Shown: positions 52,153-61,560, counted from the stretch's first letter. The stretch is DNA of 63,860 bases from a bacterium (GCA_030431715.1 JAUIIO010000023.1:1-63860); one strand, 5' to 3'. Translations and numbers: made by a program. Notes: generated by a model from the letters alone, not told the origin.

Positions 52153-53652
52153 ATGACAAAGAAAATTCTTGTTACGGGTGCTACTGGATATATAGGCGGT
52201 AGACTTGTTCCTGAGCTACTAAAGGCGGGCTATGAAGTTCGTACTTTATCTCGAAATCCTCAGAAACTCATTCGAAAAAAGTGGGACGGTATTGAGAGCT
52301 ATCAGGGAGATGCACTCGATAAAGAATCACTTCAAGCCGCGCTCTGTGGCGTAGATGTTGCCTACTATCTCATTCACTCTATGACTACGTTTGGCAGTGA
52401 TTTTGCCGAGCGTGATATCGAATGTGCACGAAATTTTGCAGAGGCCTGTCAGCAGTGCGGTGTAAAGCGAATTATTTATCTGGGTGGGCTGGGTAGCACA
52501 GGCCCTGCGCTTTCGAAGCATCTGCAAAGTCGCCACAGAACGGGAGAAGCGCTCGCTTCATCTGGAGTTCCGGTGACAGAGCTACGTGCTGCCATAGTTG
52601 TTGGTTCTGGAAGCGCATCTTTTGAAATCATTAGAGATCTGAGCTCGAAGCTTCCATTTATGGTCTGTCCCAAATGGGTCTACTCACGATGTGAGCCTAT
52701 TTCAATTCGGCAGCTACTTGCATACCTTGTTGGTGTTGTGCGCGAAGAGCGCACGATTGGAGAGACGCTTGAAGTTGGCGGGGGTGAAGTTCTTACTTAT
52801 GCCTCAATGCTCAGGCAGTGTGCTGAGGTTCTGGGGAGAAACATTACTATTCTCCCTGTGCCGGTACTTACTCCAAAGCTCTCTTCTTACTGGTTAAATC
52901 TTGTTACCAGTGTCCCGATGAATCTCTGTCGTCCCCTAGTAGAGGGGCTTCGAAATGATGTTGTCTGTCACGATCTGAGAATACGTGAGTGGATTGATGT
53001 GCCAAAGATGCCTTACAAGGAGGCCGTTACTCGCGCCCTTACTATTGAGTCGGGCGAAGAAGGCCCGCCTACTCGCTGGACCGATGCGACAACTTCTGGG
53101 GCTGGCGATCCTATTAATGAAGATTCCTTTCACTATTGTGATGAGAGAAAAAGTACGATCATGGCTTCCCCAGCAATTCTGTTTCAACTTTTATCCCGAC
53201 TTGGTGCTAAAAACGGTTGGTTTCATGCTGATTGGCTCTGGCGGTTAAGAGCGCTTCTTGATTGGAGTATTGGTGGCGTTGGTATGAGACGTGGTCGGCG
53301 ACACCCCACTCTACTTTCTGATGGCGATCAGGTAGATTTTTGGAGGGTCGAGCGTGTTCGTCAAAATGAACATATATGTTTTCGTGCGGAGATGAAGCTT
53401 CCTGGTACCGCAAGACTTACCTTTGATATTACACCGGTGGATGATGAGTCGACTTCAGAGCTAATACTTAGAGCATACTTCTGGCCTGACTCGTTGTGGG
53501 GAAAGCTGTACTGGTATGCGGTCTTGCCTCTTCATACATATGTCTTTCAGGGTATGCTCCGGCGTATTGCAGAGCGCGCAGAGAGAGCTCAGGAAATACT
53601 CTCAAGGAGTGAAGAGGATATCCCCTCGATAGAAGAAGGCGTGTCGGTGTAA
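52153..53652 (+). CDS. SDR family oxidoreductase with C-terminal DUF2867
   Basis: A 499-residue protein: atypical SDR / NmrA-like Rossmann domain (LVTGATGYIGGRLVPELL, then GGLGSTGPALSKHLQSRH near 115) followed from about residue 330 by a DUF2867-type domain (WFHADWLWRLRALLDW, RRGRRHPTLLSDGDQVDFWRV, LPLHTYVFQGML). Such fusions are common and are often called nucleoside-diphosphate-sugar epimerases, but a physiological role is not established. Its 3' end overlaps the convergent pseudouridine synthase gene by 64 nt. Confidence 0.82.
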   Translation: MTKKILVTGATGYIGGRLVPELLKAGYEVRTLSRNPQKLIRKKWDGIESYQGDALDKESLQAALCGVDVAYYLIHSMTTFGSDFAERDIECARNFAEACQQCGVKRIIYLGGLGSTGPALSKHLQSRHRTGEALASSGVPVTELRAAIVVGSGSASFEIIRDLSSKLPFMVCPKWVYSRCEPISIRQLLAYLVGVVREERTIGETLEVGGGEVLTYASMLRQCAEVLGRNITILPVPVLTPKLSSYWLNLVTSVPMNLCRPLVEGLRNDVVCHDLRIREWIDVPKMPYKEAVTRALTIESGEEGPPTRWTDATTSGAGDPINEDSFHYCDERKSTIMASPAILFQLLSRLGAKNGWFHADWLWRLRALLDWSIGGVGMRRGRRHPTLLSDGDQVDFWRVERVRQNEHICFRAEMKLPGTARLTFDITPVDDESTSELILRAYFWPDSLWGKLYWYAVLPLHTYVFQGMLRRIAERAERAQEILSRSEEDIPSIEEGVSV

Positions 53653-54317
53653 GTGACAAGCTCGTTAGAGGCAGGATGTGTGAAGCTTAATGTACAGGCG
53701 TGAAGAAAAAACTCCCTAGTCGATAGATCCGGAAACGTTTCTTTTAGTGCACTACCAGCACCGTAGAGCTTGTCTCCAACCAGAGGATGAGAAAGAGAGG
53801 CGCAATGCGCTCGTATTTGATGTCGTACACCAGTTTTAATCTCTACGGTTATACAGGTTGTGTTTTGATCACTCAGGTACTTAAGCGGAGTGATAATTGA
53901 ACGGGCTATTTGCACTCGGCCGTGATCGGGTTTTTTCTGGTAAACCTTTACTTTCTTGCCGCGACGATAAGGAGAGCCGATGAAGTTTTCAAGGTTATAT
54001 TCTTTTTCTATGTGCCCCTCAGCCAGAGCGACATAGAGCTTTCTTATTAAATTTTGCTTAAATTGCTCTCTAAGGTGTTCCCAGACGCTTCTTGTTTTAG
54101 CGGCGACTATGAGACCGCTTGTCTCCTTATCTAATCGGTGTACCAGTCCAGCGTCCTCTGGCTTATCAGCGATATCTTTTAGCAGAGGAAAGGTTTCTAA
54201 GAGAAGACTCGCTACTGACGGCTCGGTATTTTTTGGATTATGAGTAGAATGAATTCCAGAGGGTTTCTTTAGTATGAGAAGATGATGGTCTTCATGGTGG
54301 ATTGAGAGATTGTTCAT
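53589..54317 (-). CDS. RluA-family pseudouridine synthase
   Basis: A 242-residue enzyme with the family core: LLILKKPSGIHSTHNP, GLVHRLDKETSGLIVAAKT near 80 with the catalytic Asp in HRLDkeTSG, IRKLYVALAEG, and VEIKTGVRHQIRAHCASL near 178. RluA-type enzymes convert uridines in rRNA or tRNA; the specific site cannot be read. The ATG at 54317 is used because the open frame further upstream (to 54386) is built from a dispersed repeat and encodes AEAFMPNDEAIS-type residues not seen in the family. It overlaps the convergent SDR gene by 64 nt. Confidence 0.88.
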   Translation of the reverse strand: MNNLSIHHEDHHLLILKKPSGIHSTHNPKNTEPSVASLLLETFPLLKDIADKPEDAGLVHRLDKETSGLIVAAKTRSVWEHLREQFKQNLIRKLYVALAEGHIEKEYNLENFIGSPYRRGKKVKVYQKKPDHGRVQIARSIITPLKYLSDQNTTCITVEIKTGVRHQIRAHCASLSHPLVGDKLYGAGSALKETFPDLSTREFFLHACTLSFTHPASNELVTYTDTPSSIEGISSSLLESIS

Positions 54318-54342
54318 CTTGCCGTTTCTTAGGTGAGGCTTG

Positions 54343-54451
54343 GAGATTGCTTCGTCGTTCGGCATGAATGCCTCAGCTCCTCGCAATGACGGGAGTAATA
54401 GAGGTCATTGCGAGGAGCTGAGACCACAAGGTCGAATGATGAAGCAATCTC
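54343..54451. repeat. Inverted pair of palindromic repeats (F and G)
   Basis: Copy F (54343-54392) reads GAGATTGCTTCGTCGTTC to AGCTCCTCGCAATGACGG; copy G (54404-54451) is inverted, GTCATTGCGAGGAGC to GAAGCAATCTC. They are 11 bp apart and together form a large potential hairpin in the 153-bp gap before the next leftward gene's stop. Confidence 0.85.
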
Positions 54452-54470
54452 GTAGGGTAACCACCAGTCT

Positions 54471-55043
54471 TCAGTGTACAATGACATTATCACCTTTAGC
54501 ACCTTTTCTTAGCTCTTCTTCTATCTCCTGAATGCTCTTTGATATAGCCATTCGGTTCTCTTTGAGGCTCTGTTCGAGCTCCTTCATTTCGGCAGCGTAG
54601 TGTTTCCCGGCCCACTCTTTTGTAACGGTTGCGCCCTTTTCCTGCTTTTTAAAAGCTATGGTGATGAGCTTGGCCTGTTCTTCAAGTTGAGATTCAAGAA
54701 TTGGGAGATTCTTTAATCGTGTGCTTCGAAGCTCTGCGAGAAAGAGCATTTTTTCAAGAATACGGTTGTTGTGAGTTACAAGCTGAGGAATGAGCGCTGA
54801 ATCGTGCTTTATCCTATCCAGAAATAGTGACTTCTCAAGACATTCAAATGCGTCTTTAAGCCGTTCATTTTGTATCTCTTCTTCGGCGCGTTCTAAGAGC
54901 GCTCTTTTTGCGGTAAGCTTTCTTCTCTCAAAATACCCCTTCTTTCCCAGAAAGGGTGAGATAAATGCTTTTGAAATGTAAGCTATAAGATATATTGATA
55001 CAGCAGCAACAAAGAGAATTGGTATGAGTGAAAAAGTTGACAT
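54471..55043 (-). CDS. Membrane-anchored coiled-coil protein of unknown function
   Basis: A 190-residue protein: one N-terminal transmembrane helix (LIPILFVAAVSIYLIAYI, residues about 6-23), then a long charged, helical section rich in Glu, Lys and Leu (residues 40-185; KRALLERAEEEIQNERL, MKELEQSLKENRMAISK) that looks like a coiled coil. I do not recognise a family. The start overlaps the divergent cysQ start by 20 nt; an internal ATG further in would remove the overlap but also the membrane helix. Confidence 0.6.
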   Translation of the reverse strand: MSTFSLIPILFVAAVSIYLIAYISKAFISPFLGKKGYFERRKLTAKRALLERAEEEIQNERLKDAFECLEKSLFLDRIKHDSALIPQLVTHNNRILEKMLFLAELRSTRLKNLPILESQLEEQAKLITIAFKKQEKGATVTKEWAGKHYAAEMKELEQSLKENRMAISKSIQEIEEELRKGAKGDNVIVH

Positions 55044-55833
55044 AATTCGTAATCCGGCTGAGATGAGAAGCTCTCTTATAGATATAGCGTGTGAGGCTGG
55101 AAGAGCAATACTTAAGATCTATGATCAGAGTGAAATACACTCAACTCAAAAAGATGATGAATCTCCCCTTACCGATGCAGATATGGCATCACACCATCTG
55201 ATATCGAAGCAACTTCAGGATGCTTTCCCATTTCCTGTGTTTAGTGAGGAGGATCCGGTCGATTTTGAGGTTCGTAAAAATTGGGATGCTTTCTGGCTGG
55301 TAGACCCGCTTGATGGTACCAAGAATTTTATCGCAAGAGACGGTGAATTTACAGTGAATATAGCCTTAATCTCTGGAACGGAGCCTGTGCTTGGAGTAGT
55401 GCATATTCCGGTGCAGGGAGTTACCTATTCCGCTGTTAAGGATGGTGGAGCTTGGAAAACAGACGATAATTGTGAGGTGAAGATCTCAAATACGAGCGCT
55501 CGTCAGGGTGCTGAACTTGTTTGTGCCGTTAGCTCTTTTCACAATACTCCTGAATCACAAACGTTCTGTGATCACTACGGTATTAAGCATATGAGAAAGC
55601 TTGGGTCTTCACTCAAGCTGTGCAAGCTAGCAGAGGGAGAGATTGACGTTTATCCACGTTTTAATGGAACAAAAGAATGGGATACTGCTGCATCACAATG
55701 CATAATCGAAGCAGCCGGATGTAAGATTATCGATATCGAAACAGGCAAGGCGCTAGTGTATAATAAAGAGGATTACCGAAATAACTACTTTATTGCTTTT
55801 AGGCAGGATCTTGATTTTACTTGGCCTGTCTAG
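55024..55833 (+). CDS. cysQ: 3'(2'),5'-bisphosphate nucleotidase CysQ
   Basis: A 269-residue inositol-monophosphatase-superfamily enzyme: EEDP (metal-binding acidic pair) near 76, WLVDPLDGTKNFIARDG near 97 with the DPLDGT motif, and KEWDTAASQCIIEAAG near 218. CysQ hydrolyses 3'-phosphoadenosine-5'-phosphate, the by-product of sulfotransferases and sulfate assimilation, to AMP. It therefore complements the two sulfotransferases and two CysC-type genes in the island. The first ATG at 55024 overlaps the divergent gene by 20 nt; ATG at 55063 (MRSSLIDIACEAG) aligns with the family start and is an alternative. Confidence 0.88.
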   Translation: MSEKVDIIRNPAEMRSSLIDIACEAGRAILKIYDQSEIHSTQKDDESPLTDADMASHHLISKQLQDAFPFPVFSEEDPVDFEVRKNWDAFWLVDPLDGTKNFIARDGEFTVNIALISGTEPVLGVVHIPVQGVTYSAVKDGGAWKTDDNCEVKISNTSARQGAELVCAVSSFHNTPESQTFCDHYGIKHMRKLGSSLKLCKLAEGEIDVYPRFNGTKEWDTAASQCIIEAAGCKIIDIETGKALVYNKEDYRNNYFIAFRQDLDFTWPV

Positions 55834-55925
55834 GAGGAGTTCTTGATGCTTAGCATGTGCTAGAAGTGGGCAAGGTGGAGAAGGTGCAGGTGCAAGAGGA
55901 AGATTAGGAGGAGGAGAGGTTTACT

Positions 55926-56474
55926 ATGGACGCGATAAAGACACCTGATATGAATGACTGGGAAGCTATGGTAGAGCGTATCCACAGTCATTTAGGAATT
56001 CCTAAGGATTATGCACTCAAGAGAAAGCTTGAGATATTTCCAGAAGCAACACACCTTGTCCTTGTAATGATTGATAGTCAGGGAAAGCCATTTCGTCTGG
56101 AGCCACAAACAGCGAGTGCGTGGTTAAAGATGGAGGAAGCTGCCCTTAAAGATTCTATTAAGCTTATCGCTTTTTCTGGTTTTCGCTCCTATAAGTATCA
56201 ACTGGATCTTATACGTGGCCAAACAGAGAATGGAAAAAGCATAGATGAAGTTTTAAGAAAACTTGCGGCCCCGGGCTTTAGCGAACATCACACCGGACGC
56301 GCTATCGATATCACCGCTGTAGATTGCCCTCCGGCAACTGATGAATTTGAAGGCACAAAAGAATTTGTCTGGTTAACGAAGTACGCAGGTGATTTTCAGT
56401 TCGTTTTGTCTTACCCGGTGGATAATATTCACGGCTTTATTTATGAGCCGTGGCACTGGGCGTATCAAGGATAG
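55926..56474 (+). CDS. VanY-type D-alanyl-D-alanine carboxypeptidase family protein
   Basis: A 182-residue protein with the LD/DD-carboxypeptidase zinc site: FSGFRSYKYQLDLI near 78, FSEHHTGRAIDI near 118 (His and Asp ligands) and YEPWHWAYQG at the C-terminus (second His). It trims peptidoglycan stem peptides. There is no signal peptide in this frame, which is unusual for a peptidoglycan enzyme. The preceding 90 bases contain a purine-rich hexamer array and an AGGAGG-type SD. The 3' end overlaps the convergent ArnT-like gene by 38 nt. Confidence 0.8.
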   Translation: MDAIKTPDMNDWEAMVERIHSHLGIPKDYALKRKLEIFPEATHLVLVMIDSQGKPFRLEPQTASAWLKMEEAALKDSIKLIAFSGFRSYKYQLDLIRGQTENGKSIDEVLRKLAAPGFSEHHTGRAIDITAVDCPPATDEFEGTKEFVWLTKYAGDFQFVLSYPVDNIHGFIYEPWHWAYQG

Positions 56475-58137
56475 CTATTTCAATATTACGATTGGGCTTT
56501 TCTACTGGATTTGGCGATCGATGCTGGTAAACAGGCTTGCCGTCTGACGCCTCCTCAAGCTCATCCTTCATATCGGTGCTGAGCAGTATAAACTTTCCTT
56601 CATTGCTTTTTTCATAGTGCTTTAGCTCTATGTTGGGATCGAGAGCTCTTGCATAAAAGACCTCTGCATACATGCGATTGTTAAATATGCTGAGCTCTTT
56701 GAGAAAGTGATCTTTCATCTCTTGTTGTACAAAATTTCGCGGAGATAGAGCAGTAGCGTATGGGGTAAGAAATTCAATTCGAACGAGGCAAGAAGTCAGC
56801 CCTAGAAGAATAGCGGAGCCACAGAGCCTGATTCCCTTATAGTAACAAAGATATACAAGAGTCGCTGCTAAAATGATAAGTGGGAGAAATTGATACGGCG
56901 AAACATGGTGAAGAAAAAAGACCTCAGATATAAATTCCACAGTGATTATATCTTTTTCTCTACTAACAAACGGCTCGAGATCGATCCAGCCAAACCGAAA
57001 GACAAGGACTACTACCCAGAGCACTAAGAGTACGGAAGCGACAAGAATAGAGATACGTTTAGATATGTGTTCATGATCGATTCGCAGCTCTTGGAAGAGG
57101 GCAGCAAAGAGTGTCGCTACAGCAGGATATGCAGGAAGCAGATATACTGCTCGCTTACTTGAAGGGATCGCATAGAAGCAGAAAAAGCAGGCAACAATGA
57201 CAGTACAGTAAACAAGGAAGTCTTTTTCTGAGGTGCTTTCAAGAGAAAAAATAGAGCCTCTCTTTTTCTTTAAGTAGAAGAGAGCGAAAAGGGCAAAAAG
57301 TGACCAAGGGGCTGTTCCAGTCAGAAGGGTTGAGAAGAGATAGAATATGCCATGTTCATGTGGGTTCTCTACTGTGTCCATCTGTCCGAGAAATCTAAGA
57401 ATATTCTCAGAAAGAAAGATCTCAAGAATCTCTGGGCCGTGGTGTTTGTATGTGAGGTAATACCACAGAACAAGAGGAACTATGGAGAGTGTTGAAATAG
57501 TGCAAAGTTTTAAGAAGCTCTTAACCCCAAGCTTTCCTGAGTACCAGAGCCAAATGGTGAGAATAGCCCCCGGGACAGCAACGGCAACAGGCCCTTTGCA
57601 AAGCACGCCTGCTGCAAGAAAGCAGGTGGCAAGTGTTGCGCTTAAGAACCTAGGCTTTTTGCTCCAGTAATAGAGCGAGATCAGAGCAAGTGTAATTGCG
57701 GCGCTAAGAAGCATATCCACTCTCGCGTTTGTTCCGTGTCGATACCACTCAGGGAAACAGGCGAGGATAAGCACACTAAGAAGTGCTAGCCGCTCATTAC
57801 AAACCGTACGAACGAAAAAGAACCATGCAAAGAGGGCTCCGAGGGCAGCCAAAGCAGAAGGAAGTCTGGCAGCCAATTCATCCATTGTTCCAGTGATCGT
57901 GGCTACTGCTGTCATTGACCAGTGCAGCAGTGGCGGCTTCGTGGCGAGTTCGTTATCGAATCTATAAGGTACAAGGAGTGATTTATTTATATACATCGTC
58001 TGAGCGACAACTGCTTCGCGCGGCTCACCAACTGAGTAAAAAGGCGTGTCTCCGAGACCTACGAGATATATGAGTGGGAAAAAAATGAATGGGAGTAAGA
58101 AGAGAGGTAGCTTTTTTACTTCTAACGATTGAGTCAT
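56437..58137 (-). CDS. ArnT/PMT_2-type membrane glycosyltransferase
   Basis: A 566-residue integral membrane protein with about 12 helices. The first large loop carries the family signature: GEPREAVVAQTMYINKS near 37 and ATKPPLLHW near 65, typical of ArnT (4-amino-4-deoxy-L-arabinose transferase) and relatives that move a sugar from an undecaprenyl-phosphate donor to lipid A or another acceptor. The C-terminal part is less conserved. Since no Ara4N genes are seen, the sugar is unspecified. It overlaps the convergent VanY-type gene by 38 nt. Confidence 0.8.
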   Translation of the reverse strand: MTQSLEVKKLPLFLLPFIFFPLIYLVGLGDTPFYSVGEPREAVVAQTMYINKSLLVPYRFDNELATKPPLLHWSMTAVATITGTMDELAARLPSALAALGALFAWFFFVRTVCNERLALLSVLILACFPEWYRHGTNARVDMLLSAAITLALISLYYWSKKPRFLSATLATCFLAAGVLCKGPVAVAVPGAILTIWLWYSGKLGVKSFLKLCTISTLSIVPLVLWYYLTYKHHGPEILEIFLSENILRFLGQMDTVENPHEHGIFYLFSTLLTGTAPWSLFALFALFYLKKKRGSIFSLESTSEKDFLVYCTVIVACFFCFYAIPSSKRAVYLLPAYPAVATLFAALFQELRIDHEHISKRISILVASVLLVLWVVVLVFRFGWIDLEPFVSREKDIITVEFISEVFFLHHVSPYQFLPLIILAATLVYLCYYKGIRLCGSAILLGLTSCLVRIEFLTPYATALSPRNFVQQEMKDHFLKELSIFNNRMYAEVFYARALDPNIELKHYEKSNEGKFILLSTDMKDELEEASDGKPVYQHRSPNPVEKPNRNIEIAILDTPSATAHK

Positions 58138-58166
58138 TTTATGTTACTACCTTATTCCCGTACAGT

Positions 58167-58991
58167 ATGAGCAGGGCCAGCCATCTAGCATTTGCCCAGT
58201 ATAAAGAGCTTTGCTTCTTTTCAAAAGTGTTGGATTATTGGCTTGTGGACATAGTTTTTAAGTATCGCGCTTTCACTTTCGTAAGCATACCGTATTGGAT
58301 CCTCATCTTTTTCGTATTCTTAGGCGTTTCCCTTATGGGCTCTGATCTGCGCGCAGATCAGTCAACTATCAGCCAGTGGACTCAGGTGTTAACTCGAGTA
58401 AAGCTACCGAAAAATTGGAGGTTTTATCTCGATCTGCATCCTCGTTTCGATCTTGAACCATCTTCAACTCACGGAAAAGAGGGAGCTCGTCAATTTCTTG
58501 TTCGACCAGCGATTGGCTATAGATGGTCGCGATATTTTGAGACGTATGTCGGATATACACTCGTAGAAAATTATAGTCCTCATAATACTGAGCACGATAT
58601 TATCGAAGACTTTATGTATACTCGGCCACAATTTGGATTACCTGCTCTACAGCGCCTTAGGGCCGAGCAACGATTTACCGAAGCTGATGGTGAGGTTGGG
58701 CATCGCTGGCGCTATCTTTATCAGGTCAGTATCCCCCTTTCTACTTCAGGGAAAGTCTCTGTTGTGCTTAATGATGAAGTGTTTTTTCACTTAAATGATG
58801 TTCAGCCTTCTGTTCAGAGAGGTTTTACAGAAAATAGAGCGCTGGCTGGACTTGGTTTTAGCCTTAGTCAGGAGCTAGCGCTTACAACTGGATATATGAA
58901 TCAATACCGCGAGGGACGGGCGGGAAATGTGGACAGGATAAATCATATCCTTTATGTAATGTTTACCTTAAACCTTGATTCCGCAACTTAA
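58167..58991 (+). CDS. DUF2490 family outer-membrane-type protein
   Basis: A 274-residue protein in which a hydrophobic signal-type stretch (FVSIPYWILIFFVFLGVSLMG) is followed by about 210 residues of alternating beta strands ending ILYVMFTLNLDSAT, matching DUF2490 proteins, thought to form small outer-membrane barrels. The true start is unclear: ATG 58167 leaves 40 residues before the hydrophobic segment, GTG 58245 puts a short basic n-region (DIVFKYRAF) before it and would make a normal signal peptide. Function unknown. Confidence 0.7.
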   Translation: MSRASHLAFAQYKELCFFSKVLDYWLVDIVFKYRAFTFVSIPYWILIFFVFLGVSLMGSDLRADQSTISQWTQVLTRVKLPKNWRFYLDLHPRFDLEPSSTHGKEGARQFLVRPAIGYRWSRYFETYVGYTLVENYSPHNTEHDIIEDFMYTRPQFGLPALQRLRAEQRFTEADGEVGHRWRYLYQVSIPLSTSGKVSVVLNDEVFFHLNDVQPSVQRGFTENRALAGLGFSLSQELALTTGYMNQYREGRAGNVDRINHILYVMFTLNLDSAT

Positions 58992-59620
58992 TCTTGCTCA
59001 GGTCTTTGAGTCTGTTCCTCTATCGGTCCGAGAATATCCTCAAGGAAATAGGCTGAAAGCTGTGCTCTGCCACTTAGCCCGCTTTTGCGGTAAATGAGAG
59101 TTGACTGGTGTCTGACGGTTCGCTCTGAGGTCTTCCTGATCTCAGCTATTTCCTTAATGCTAAAGCCTTTAAGGAGGAGAAAGGCGATCTCTTGCTCAGC
59201 GGGCGATAGTCCCCAAGCCATCATCTCTTGCTCAATAGCTTCCACAATTCCCTGTTTAAATTTGCTTGCTGATTCTTTCCACTGGCTTGAGATTTTCTTT
59301 TCGTTTCTTAGTTGTTGAAGGGAGCGGAGTAAGGATTCTTTACGGTTTTGAGCTAGGACATAGGAGAGATACACAACCGCTGTTGTAGCCAGCAAAATGA
59401 TGATGACTTCTGGGATAATGTGAAACGGGGAAGCGCCTTCATGGATGTCTTCGTAGACATCTAGGGTTGTGAGCAAGGCGACAAAGAACAAGAAGCCGGT
59501 AAGTATGACTCTTTCTTTTTTGGTGAAAATGGCTGTGTTCTGGCTTAGTGGCATAGGCTCAGTGACATACTGCAGTGCTGTAAAATGTTGAATTTTAAAT
59601 TGTTTTAGAGCATAGGTCAT
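58988..59620 (-). CDS. Membrane-anchored LuxR-type transcriptional regulator
   Basis: A 210-residue protein: two transmembrane helices (about residues 38-58 and 70-90), a charged connecting helix (about 95-130), and a C-terminal LuxR/NarL helix-turn-helix (LSPAEQEIAFLLLKGFSIKEI, then RKTSERTVRHQSTLIYRK). No receiver or ligand-binding domain is present, so the membrane part is the probable sensor. It overlaps the convergent DUF2490 gene by 4 nt and is divergent from the FAD/PKS operon, which is an obvious candidate target. ATG 59554 is an alternative start. Confidence 0.8.
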   Translation of the reverse strand: MTYALKQFKIQHFTALQYVTEPMPLSQNTAIFTKKERVILTGFLFFVALLTTLDVYEDIHEGASPFHIIPEVIIILLATTAVVYLSYVLAQNRKESLLRSLQQLRNEKKISSQWKESASKFKQGIVEAIEQEMMAWGLSPAEQEIAFLLLKGFSIKEIAEIRKTSERTVRHQSTLIYRKSGLSGRAQLSAYFLEDILGPIEEQTQRPEQD

Positions 59621-59691
59621 TTGTACTATCTGCTCAATCTTACAATTTACGTCATACTAGACATAATGGAAGTACCCCTAACGGGGTACTA

Positions 59692-60918
59692 ATGTTGAGT
59701 AAATTATTCATGAATAGTTTTGATGTTACGGTTATAGGTGGTTCACTCTCAGGTTCTTATCTGGCGCTCCTTCTGTCGCAGAGTGGTTACCGGGTACTGC
59801 TTGTTGAAAAGGAGCATTTGCCCAGAAGAAAGGCATGTGGTGAAGGAATGGCGGAGGTTGCCAAAAGGTATCTGCAGAAAATTGGCATATGGAACGCCCT
59901 TCCGGCCGATTCTTATTCGCCGTACTATGGCTATGATCTGTACCTCGAAACTGCTCAAGGGAGCCGGGCCATTTCGCTTAGAAAACCACAAAGTACTAGG
60001 CCTGAAGGGTATAGAGTTTCGCGTAGCATCCTTGATGAGAAAGTGTTTAAACGAACACTCTTTACTCCAACAATAGAACGAAAAGAGGCATGTGCCCGTA
60101 GCCTTCAATTTGAGAATGGGGAATGGGTTGTAGATTGTGGTGGTGAGACAGCTACTTCAAAGTACGTAGTAACGGCCGCAGGAGCTACTGCCCTGCCCCT
60201 TCTTAAAAGATCGCTACAAGTCTCTGAAAAAGTACGCGGAAAGGATAACAGGTTTGGAGTGGTCTACTGGCTCTCCGGAAAGTGGACAAATGGTACTCCA
60301 GATACAGTTATTGCTCGCTCTAATGGACGATGCCAAACGTTACTTACGGCCATTAATGATAATCTACTTAATGTGTCACTCCTTATAAATAAGTCTGATT
60401 CTTCTTTTACAGAAAAAGAAAAGTCAGAGCTCTTTGAGCAGAGTCTCGCATTCGCAAGTAGTCACGGCTTTGAGCTTGATACCGTACTTGAGCAAAGGGG
60501 AGCGGCAAGGATTGAATCTAGAAAGATCTTAACGAAGCACTCTCATCTCTACCTTATCGGTGATAGCGCTGAGGTTTTTGATCCTATTGGTGGTCTCGGA
60601 ATGGTTCATGCTTTTGAGTCAGCTGAGCTGGCGGCAGAGTCACTTCACTTGGCGCTTTCTGGTACGGTGTCGCCTTACCTTGCTGCAAGCGCATATAGGT
60701 GGAGAAGGAATTTTTTTGCTATGAGAGTAAGGTTCTTGACCTCTCTTTCGTATACATTAAACGTCGATATGCCACCCCTTCTCGTATCTTTGATCCAATT
60801 TGCTCCGGGGCTCTCAGCAAAGCTTTTTTCATTTTTAAGAAAAAAATTACTTCGATCGAGGCGAAGTAAAAAAATGTATCTTTTGCCAGAACGCTCAGAA
60901 TGTAGGGAGTCTTTATGA
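59692..60918 (+). CDS. FAD-dependent oxidoreductase of the PKS operon
   Basis: A 408-residue flavoprotein with a GGSLSGSYLALLLSQSGY-type FAD-binding N-terminus, the motif ACGEGMAEV near 54, and the second FAD motif LIGDSAEVFDPIGGLGM near 285. Such FAD enzymes occur beside type III polyketide synthases and are thought to modify their lipid products (ring oxidation or hydroxylation). An internal ATG (59710, MNSFDVTVIGG) is an alternative start. Its stop overlaps the YceI start (ATGA), so it is translationally coupled. Confidence 0.8.
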   Translation: MLSKLFMNSFDVTVIGGSLSGSYLALLLSQSGYRVLLVEKEHLPRRKACGEGMAEVAKRYLQKIGIWNALPADSYSPYYGYDLYLETAQGSRAISLRKPQSTRPEGYRVSRSILDEKVFKRTLFTPTIERKEACARSLQFENGEWVVDCGGETATSKYVVTAAGATALPLLKRSLQVSEKVRGKDNRFGVVYWLSGKWTNGTPDTVIARSNGRCQTLLTAINDNLLNVSLLINKSDSSFTEKEKSELFEQSLAFASSHGFELDTVLEQRGAARIESRKILTKHSHLYLIGDSAEVFDPIGGLGMVHAFESAELAAESLHLALSGTVSPYLAASAYRWRRNFFAMRVRFLTSLSYTLNVDMPPLLVSLIQFAPGLSAKLFSFLRKKLLRSRRSKKMYLLPERSECRESL

Positions 60919-61532
60919 GAAATATCATTGTAGTAATACTTATCTGTTTAAGTTCGACGCTCGCAGCCTATGCTGAAGCTCCAAAGAAGGGAGGCATGGT
61001 TCAGCACTGGTTTACCCCTGCCATCCTATCTAGTGAAAACACCTCTGTAACTTTTGAGCTTGATTCTACGTGGCACACCGTTCACGGACAGGTTCCGGGT
61101 GTGAGTGGGGAGGTTTCGCTTAAGAACCCGGCGAATCCACTCTCTGTACAAGTGTCCGCAAAAATGAAGGTTAGTAGCTTCGATACCGATAGCAATATGC
61201 GAGATAGCAAGATGCGAGATGTGATGGATGCTGAATCTTTCCCTGTAGTCACGTTTATTGCTGATGGGTTAAAGAAAAACTGTACACCTGCGCTGGTATT
61301 AAAAAACGGAAAGTGTGATGATGAGCTTGGTGCAAGTTTGACCATTCGAGACGTTACGAAGAAATTTATTGTACCTGTGTCAATCTCTAGCGCAGAGAAT
61401 GCGTTCTTAGTGAAAGGGGCTCTGCCCATTTCATGGATGGAATTTGGAGTTGAAGATCCTTCTATTCTCATCGCGAGTGTTGACCCGACTGTAACGATAC
61501 ATTTTGAAGTTATGCTCAAGGCACCACAGTAA
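60915..61532 (+). CDS. YceI family periplasmic lipid-binding-type protein
   Basis: A 205-residue exported protein: signal peptide (NIIVVILICLSSTLAAYAEA, cut near residue 21), then the YceI beta-barrel with VTFELDSTWHTVHGQV, MKVSSFDTDSNMRDSKMRD and FPVVTFIADGLKK. YceI proteins bind polyisoprenoid lipids in a central cavity. Placement between the FAD enzyme and a type III polyketide synthase suggests it carries the operon's lipid product or a precursor across the periplasm. That is inference. Confidence 0.82.
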   Translation: MRNIIVVILICLSSTLAAYAEAPKKGGMVQHWFTPAILSSENTSVTFELDSTWHTVHGQVPGVSGEVSLKNPANPLSVQVSAKMKVSSFDTDSNMRDSKMRDVMDAESFPVVTFIADGLKKNCTPALVLKNGKCDDELGASLTIRDVTKKFIVPVSISSAENAFLVKGALPISWMEFGVEDPSILIASVDPTVTIHFEVMLKAPQ

Positions 61533-61560
61533 GAAACATATTTTAAATAAGGAAAGCCAG

